Below, one piece after another: positions 59,201-64,000 of a stretch of DNA of 64,000 nt. Numbering within the stretch: position 1 is the stretch's first letter; every line of letters begins with the position of its first letter. The stretch spans positions 1 to 64,000 of the forward strand of contig QNGE01000889.1 of NCBI GenBank assembly GCA_008508345.1, in the 5' to 3' direction. Source of the stretch: Paragonimus westermani (lineage: Eukaryota; Platyhelminthes; Trematoda; Plagiorchiida; Troglotrematidae). Under the pieces are notes generated by a model that was given only the letters and a program-made list of their open reading frames with translations, was not told where the DNA came from and did not search any database. Both the position numbers and the translations under genes were made by a program.

Positions 59201-62200
59201 GCAGTCGCACTCATAGGGCTGTCTGTCGCACTAATGACCACGAAGGAGTGCTTACATACAAAGGTACGATCTCATAAGCTTGTAGCAGAACCGTTTTTAT
59301 AGGTACTGTTGTTTTCCGCATGTGAAAGACTGGAGTACAAGCAGCACTCCCACACAAAAAACAATCCGATCGCCCAACGGCTGAACATCACCACCGGTGT
59401 GTTATCCCTGGTTGTGTTAGACCCTCACTGCCAATTGAGTTGGATTTCTGAATCACAAGCCCTGGGTGGAGTCTCCCAAGAGAACTGTATACACCATTCT
59501 GTTGCAGACCAGGTTTTGGAGTTGGATCCAGCCATGGTAGGGTATTTCTGTGGATGTACGCTGTTGGATCGTTGCAAACAAAAAGGCCGGAATGTTGTAG
59601 CGCATTGCTCGTGATGGGTCTGAGTCACCATGATATCAATACCGCTCTTTTGAGTGTGGACAACGTTTGTAGAACAAGGGGAACTTGGGAGAGCAGGCGC
59701 CAGGTACACTTCCTACGGGATCGGTTATCTGTTAAAGGGTGCTCGGGATAACGCTTTCCGTTTCGCAATAGCCGATCGTGTCACTCTGTTGATGGTAAGT
59801 GAATCAGAATAATGTGTACGCGACTTTCTTTGATGATTATTGCCGAACTGTGTATCAAACTGATGACACAAACGACCAACTCTATGATCAGCTGTCCGCT
59901 TGAAATCAGTGAGTGATCGACTGTTTGTTCTGGATTACTTCAACGCGAGAGTTGGCCTTGACTCAACAGCCTGCGTGGGACTCATCGGACTTCACAGCAC
60001 TGGTTCAGTCAGCGAGCAGGTGATCTCCAAGGTTAACGGCGAGTAAGCAAACTAATTTGGTGCCCCAGAGACTAGGACTGACCAACATACCGTTAATGCG
60101 GATTTTATATTTGAACGAGAGACGCTCGGCAGAGCATGGAATCAGCATCCCCAAACGTTCATCATGGCTCCTCAGCAAGCGCAGCTTTACACCCATGTAG
60201 CTTATGGATTTTTCAGCCTCGAGGTCGACATGTAGGTTTATGAAGCGAATATGTGGAGTACCCACTCTGACAGACCGTATGATGTCGTGCTATGAAGAAC
60301 AACAACGCCGTCTACACAACAATGTAAGTAAACCATCCGGTGGTCAATCAGGATCAAAGTTGATGCAAAACAACTGGTAAAGAACTGTGTGAGGTACTCG
60401 CATGATGCACTCCAATTGGGCAAGGTCCCTCCACTGAAGAGCGGGTTACATACAAGGACAATAGCATACTTGTTGAAGTCAACGGCATCAACATGGAATA
60501 CTCCGACGTAACCACTGGTGGTATCCTTTAACTAGACTGCTTTTCCACTTGCTGTTACGGTCCTCATTGAGTAAATTTTGTGCAATCAAAAGTACACAAG
60601 CCGTTGAATCACATTACAGTTCGTTATCCAAGTAATCTTATTATAATCCAATTTACAGTTGTTGTAGTTAATTACTTAAGTATTTCTAAATACACAACTC
60701 GTGGAAAAATTTACTACACGAGTAAAAATTCCAGTGTTAGCCATACACGTCTTAGGAACAAGGCACTACAACCGATGGAGCACATGCTTCGACGAAACAT
60801 TCAGATTGAAACGACAAGGACTATTATTAGGGACAGTGAAACATAATAGTCTCAGCTGAACTGGCGTCCGCAGTTCAACAAATACCATTCGGCTGCATCA
60901 GCTTGCAAGAATTTTGAAGATTGTCATTTGATATAAGTTCAAACCCATTGCCTACTACTACGCCATGAAGTTAGCCACCTGGGACTCTCTGAGTTACCTG
61001 TTACCCGTGAAGTGACCAACAGATAACACAACATAGGAAAGTGACGGCAGCAATCCCTACGTCTGGAGGGGTAGGTCAAAGACATTCACCGGGATGAGGA
61101 TCTCGTTAATCGCCTAACTTCTGACATCATGGAAGCTGGCTGCAACTAAAAAACTATTTTCGAGGCCACGGCGATTAACATAGCAAAGCCGTAAGGACTC
61201 CGTCTCATAAGCGGCCTGGTTTCCATTACGTGACAGTTAGCATGTAGGGTTTGTCAGCTCTTATTGCACATTGTTTTAATGCCTCATAACTACTGTCTAC
61301 TGATTGGGTCAATACAACACTTCGTCCTCGCATATCTGGCCTCCTGTATTCGCATAGTTGTTAACGCAACCCTACTACAGCAACATTCATTTCAGCCAAC
61401 CTGGAGAGACCGGATTCACTACCATTCACGAGTAAACGTTTTCCAACCCGAATAATCGGCATGTAGTTTGGAATATTGGCTATCCACTGTTTTCGTTTTA
61501 CAACATCAATTTGTTCGTGACTGCATGCCGTTTAAGAGATGTGAGCACACTGATCATGAATAAATGTGGGTAGAGAATATTGAGACTTCCTTGTCACAAG
61601 TCCTTTTCCAACTCTTGCCTGTTTTTAGTAACAGGGACAATGGCTATTTACTTCGAACACAGCGGAATGTGAGGATGTAGGCTGTAAGCAAATCCAGTCA
61701 TTTCATATATGCACATCAATCATAAACATATAAACGAACGAACCAACCAACCGTGCCCACTGATATTCACATAAAGACTTGTGTTAATAACTCCAGCATA
61801 ACTGCCATGTAATTTGGTGTACACTGCCTAAGTACCCGTATTTTTACAACACCTGTGTATAGGGGTCGGGTTGATATAATCAGATAGTTAATCAGTGTTG
61901 TACGGATGCTCCTACTTGGTAACCACAGCAGATGATGGCCGTTAAGTCGCACCTCCGGGTAGATTGTCTTACTTGATACTTCAGTCGGAGATTTGGCTGT
62001 GACGCTTAATAAATCTGTGTGCGTAGGAGCTAGACTGCAATGTTCTATTTGAAAACAATTCCGTACCAAGCGTGTCGAATGTATAGTTTCTGCGAGCAAG
62101 ATAAGATAAGGCATGGACTAGGAAGTCTCATTCATTAAAACATTTCGTTGTAAAGCACGCTAATGGAACATCAGTACCAACCGCTAGAGAGGAGCATCTC

Positions 62201-63458
62201 AAATTGAACGACAAGCATGCCAGCAATCGCTCGCACCATTAACTGCAACCACTTCATTCGAAATATCACTGATGCCGAGGCATTGCATACTCGATAAACG
62301 GCAGGCAATCTGGGATAGGGTAGGATAGCAAAAAAGAAGTTCTTGTTTATGTGGAATTTTTCTTTACGTAGGCCAGGTTACTAAACTTGTCGGGCTAAGC
62401 TGACGAAACAAGTAGCTTGGAATTCGATAACGTGTGTCCGACCTGTTTAACACGGCCGATTTGTCACTGTGCAAACACGTCCAAATGTGTATGGAAATGA
62501 TGATGACGTGCAAATAACTTATGAAGTCAGCTTGCAAAGAATGTAAACGAAACCTACGACCCGACCACATCGGTGGCCATCAGAGAAGTGGAGCTATCTG
62601 AGAGGTCACCAAATCCGGCTTCCCTGTTTTTGTGAATTGCTTACGACAGTACTGCTCACGTGTCGACCATTGTAAATCGACAGGTTAAAGGGCTGATCAG
62701 TTCGATGGAATTGAAGTAAACAGCACAACGACAACCACAAAGCTCCATAGGTTAACAAAAAGAGTCAACACCAAAACGACTTTCAGCGTGACCTCTTTCT
62801 CAGAATCGGTGCCGAACGAACAACAGAACTTCGAATGATGTGAGTTCGTGTGATGAGTGTGCCGGTCGATGGGTTACTGACAGACATCAGTGACGCCAGC
62901 CAGCATATGTGAGAATGCGACAGCTACTCTCAGGCGTGTGATCGATGTTCTGGTTAAATTGACTAAAATACCCTACCAGCAAAACTGTGAAACGTCAACA
63001 CACAACTGGCCACGGAATGCACATCTGTGTTTTCCACCGTACCTGTCGTGTGTTCTTCCAGTGATTGACAAAAAACAAGGACTCTGGCCAAACTTTGATG
63101 GAAAAATGACATGCGCAAGATCTCCAAAGTTCATCCAAACCATGGGGCTGCCCTCATGAATTGGAGGCAAGACAACGGGTGGTTCAACAACAGACAATGA
63201 AGGCTATCGAATTGCAAGAACAGAGCAAAATGCGCGTGGGTACATTGCAGTACCTACCGATGGGGTATTCCGGGTGGAGTGTGCATGTTCCATTTGGTCA
63301 ACGCGATTGTGTGCGCGTTCGAACGGATTGCGGCCGGGGAGAGGAACGGCCAGCCGAGTAAAGCGCAAATGACAGGAAGAATACACAGGCAAACCGCAAG
63401 ATCCAAGCTAAACAGGCACGGTTTTCGAAGGCGTCTATCTGATTTGGCCACAACGATG
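52714..63458 (-). CDS. SLC4-family anion/bicarbonate transporter, 3' part (four exons; 5' end outside window)
   Basis: Four - strand exons join in phase: 63458-63258, 57216-57009, 55839-55621 and 53247-52714. Together they give 386 residues plus stop. They cover the last transmembrane helices of the SLC4 membrane domain: LGWPFLSPAAIRSNAHTIAL matches the family's pattern of G.PW..AA...HA.AL; VEQRLTGLGIGVL matches EQRVTG; GALHGMFLFMGTMGLRDL matches the conserved LYGVFLYMG; and a hydrophobic segment with SLVFPYILL follows. A 178-residue cytosolic tail is last. SLC4 proteins exchange or co-transport bicarbonate, chloride or sodium across the plasma membrane. The sequence does not decide between exchanger and cotransporter. 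Earlier exons must lie beyond 64000. Confidence 0.87.
54199..54730 (+). mobile_element. Solo LTR, copy 2
   Basis: It is the same family as 19385-19908 in the opposite orientation. It has TGTGGTGG..GCTACA ends, the 4-base duplication ATAG at 54195-54198 and 54731-54734, a C-run at 54545-54557 and an AATAAA at 54693-54698 near the 3' end, as expected for the R region. It lies in an intron of the SLC4-like gene. The 4-base duplication suits Ty3/gypsy, but the family cannot be named without internal genes. Confidence 0.8.
55123..55341 (+). CDS. Possible coding exon, helical, unknown family
   Basis: It lies on the + strand in an SLC4-like intron. The frame reads LKIWENSGLPYHLERLRSHL then LQNRLQECLDRMLVTVKILL, a likely amphipathic or coiled-coil helix, ending at a TAG. 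Composition is protein-like, but no family is recognised and no partner exon is proven. Confidence 0.2.
   Translation: MKLNYLKIWENSGLPYHLERLRSHLSAQVTSLQNRLQECLDRMLVTVKILLATLSQLRQPNREANVLQSTRN
55621..55839 (-). CDS. SLC4-like gene, exon n-1 (last transmembrane segments)
   Basis: The acceptor is TTCTCACAG and the donor GAACAG|GTACGC. It encodes 73 residues with the hydrophobic run FVVIQLGFTMLLLALNLL and SLVFPYILLTFAVLREQ, aligning with the family's final helices and the FP.ILI...PLR motif. Phase is 0 on both sides. Confidence 0.85.
57009..57216 (-). CDS. SLC4-like gene, exon n-2 (EQRLTG segment)
   Basis: The acceptor is GATCCAG and the donor AAA|GTGAGT. It encodes IVGCVEQRLTGLGIGVLVAS, then IPVGALHGMFLFMGTMGLRD and LLKRCKHWK. 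These correspond to the most recognisable SLC4 signature (EQRVTG, then VLYGVFLYMG, then L..PKH.PD). It is 208 bases, one base in and phase 0 out. Confidence 0.92.
57217..57734 (-). other. SLC4-like intron, no recognised feature
   Basis: Nothing supportable was seen between the exon at 57216 and the SINE at 57735. Confidence 0.35.
57735..57910 (+). mobile_element. tRNA-related SINE
   Basis: An A-box-like GAGCTCAGTTGC (about 57747) and a B-box-like GAGTTCTAGTCCC (about 57792) lie at tRNA spacing. They are followed by a tail with CATTGCTAATGAGCCCTAAC and GCCTAAACAGCCTACCC. It differs from the element at 23975, so it is probably a second SINE family. Confidence 0.55.
58053..58331 (+). CDS. Possible coding exon, unknown family
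   Basis: The + strand frame reads DPSLRQQLAYSVTLNKAGRR then LLDRLESEQRRLIFKLVQKQ before a TGA. It looks protein-like and lies antisense to the SLC4-like gene. It could be the last exon of a nested gene together with 55123-55341, but order and phases are not shown. Confidence 0.2.
   Translation: MHNKRIKSRQLFNLATSSLQYHHSQSFDTSDLGVDPSLRQQLAYSVTLNKAGRRLLDRLESEQRRLIFKLVQKQGIVSTARLPNQTAHQITR
58332..59139 (+). other. SLC4-like intron, no recognised feature
   Basis: No motif or repeat recognised. Confidence 0.35.
59140..60260 (+). mobile_element. RTE-clade LINE relic (5' UTR and endonuclease)
   Basis: The 5' part (59220-59400) resembles 20390-20630 (GAGTGCTTA.., GATCGCCCAACGG against GATCACCTAACGG). 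Endonuclease remnants follow: GYLLKGARDNAF (about 59720-59760), IADRVTLLM, DDTNDQLYDQLSA (59861-59899) and FVLDYFNARVGLDS (59925-59965), where YFNARVG stands for the GDFNARVG motif. Stops and shifts are frequent. Confidence 0.7.
60261..63257 (-). other. SLC4-like intron, largely featureless
   Basis: Short ORFs on both strands without motif. I found no further SLC4 exon here, and the phases of 63258-63458 and 57009-57216 fit directly. Confidence 0.4.
63258..63458 (-). CDS. SLC4-like gene, exon n-3
   Basis: Read on the - strand, the acceptor is CTTCTCAG and the donor CATCG|GTAGGT. It contains KSDRRLRKP, a hydrophobic helix with CLCILPVICALLGWPF, then SPAAIRSNAHTIALTKW. It ends with two spare bases that join the C of the next exon to make arginine, just before the EQRLTG motif. 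Confidence 0.87.
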
Positions 63459-64000
63459 CTGAGAAGAGGCGCGGTATATGCATATAAAGGTGAGAAATTA
63501 TCCGAGCTATCTCGGTGAACGTAACAGACCTCAACAAGTAGTCTTTAAGAAGGAAAATCAGAACGAAATTGATACCTCTTCATCACGAGACAAAGCGCAC
63601 AACAAAAGGTCTGTCAATTGTTTCTTATCTGTAGAATCTTTGTTCAATGAAAATTGGCCACCCCAGTTTGCCAGCTTCATAAACAAAAAGGAACTAAAAA
63701 GTGGGCGGGAACACTTGGAATTATCAAGCCAGCCAGGAAGAGACGTGCAAGTTATGAAGCTCTTGTCACTGACTCGTTGCATTTAGGCATATTTACAATC
63801 GACTCCTATTACCGGTCACTTAGATGGCCTTCGCCGATAATCGTTCATCACTTGATATTCCGAATTCCATGATTTTCATGGCTTTGCCTGACTGGATATC
63901 ATATGCCTGTCGCGTACTGAACTACTCAATCGAGAAAAATCAGAACAGGAATCTGAGTGGCATTAAGCAATCTCAGTTTACTGGAAAAGCATATTTTTTT
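63459..64000 (-). other. SLC4-like intron reaching the window end
   Basis: The next upstream exon should end with two spare bases. None with membrane-helix coding is visible on the - strand up to 64000. Confidence 0.4.

Overview
The window is animal nuclear DNA, most likely from a digenean trematode (flatworm). Three things point there: host genes split into many exons; introns of only 36-38 bases at the 5' end of a gene followed by kilobase introns, as described for schistosomes and other flukes; and RTE and CR1 retrotransposon relics of the kinds known from trematodes. Species cannot be fixed by eye. There are no prokaryotic features.

Two host genes can be reconstructed from exons. The first is a complete homolog of islet cell autoantigen 1 (ICA1/ICA69) on the + strand. 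It has twelve exons from 11458 to 46947, all splice phases agree, and the joined coding sequence is 1647 bases (548 residues). The second is the 3' part of an SLC4-family (anion exchanger / bicarbonate transporter) gene on the - strand, with four phase-consistent exons from 63458 down to a stop at 52714. Its 5' part lies beyond the window. The two genes converge and are separated by about 5.8 kb holding an RTE retrotransposon.

Layout. 1-6328 is a contig whose bases 1533-6328 are the exact reverse complement of 9208-14003. The block ends exactly at a single N (6329) in one copy and at the N run (14004-14987) in the other, so it is probably one contig placed twice. 7150-11404 is a CR1-clade LINE (PHD-like ORF1, endonuclease, reverse transcriptase) whose 3' tail ends about 55 bases before the proposed ICA1 start codon. 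11458-11954 holds ICA1 exons 1-4. 11955-24660 is intron 4, packed with decayed RTE pieces, two tandem non-autonomous RTE derivatives, a solo LTR and a broken RTE copy. 24661-46947 holds ICA1 exons 5-12 with further repeats in the introns: a tRNA-related SINE upstream of exon 5, then a fold-back element, a possible Ty3/gypsy fragment, a CR1 fragment and a hairpin with a hammerhead-like core. 48225-49850 is the best preserved RTE 3' end, with a C2H2 finger at the end of its ORF. 52714-63458 is the SLC4 gene, with a solo LTR, a SINE and an RTE 5' relic in its introns.

The host genes are not functionally linked. ICA69 is a membrane-curving BAR/arfaptin-type protein of Golgi and dense-core vesicles. 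SLC4 proteins are plasma-membrane bicarbonate or anion transporters. Most other sequence is intron or repeat. I found no new defence, CRISPR or biosynthetic system. The most interesting points are the misassembly and its probable repair, the RTE-derived non-autonomous element, the solo LTRs with target-site duplications, and the hammerhead-like hairpins.
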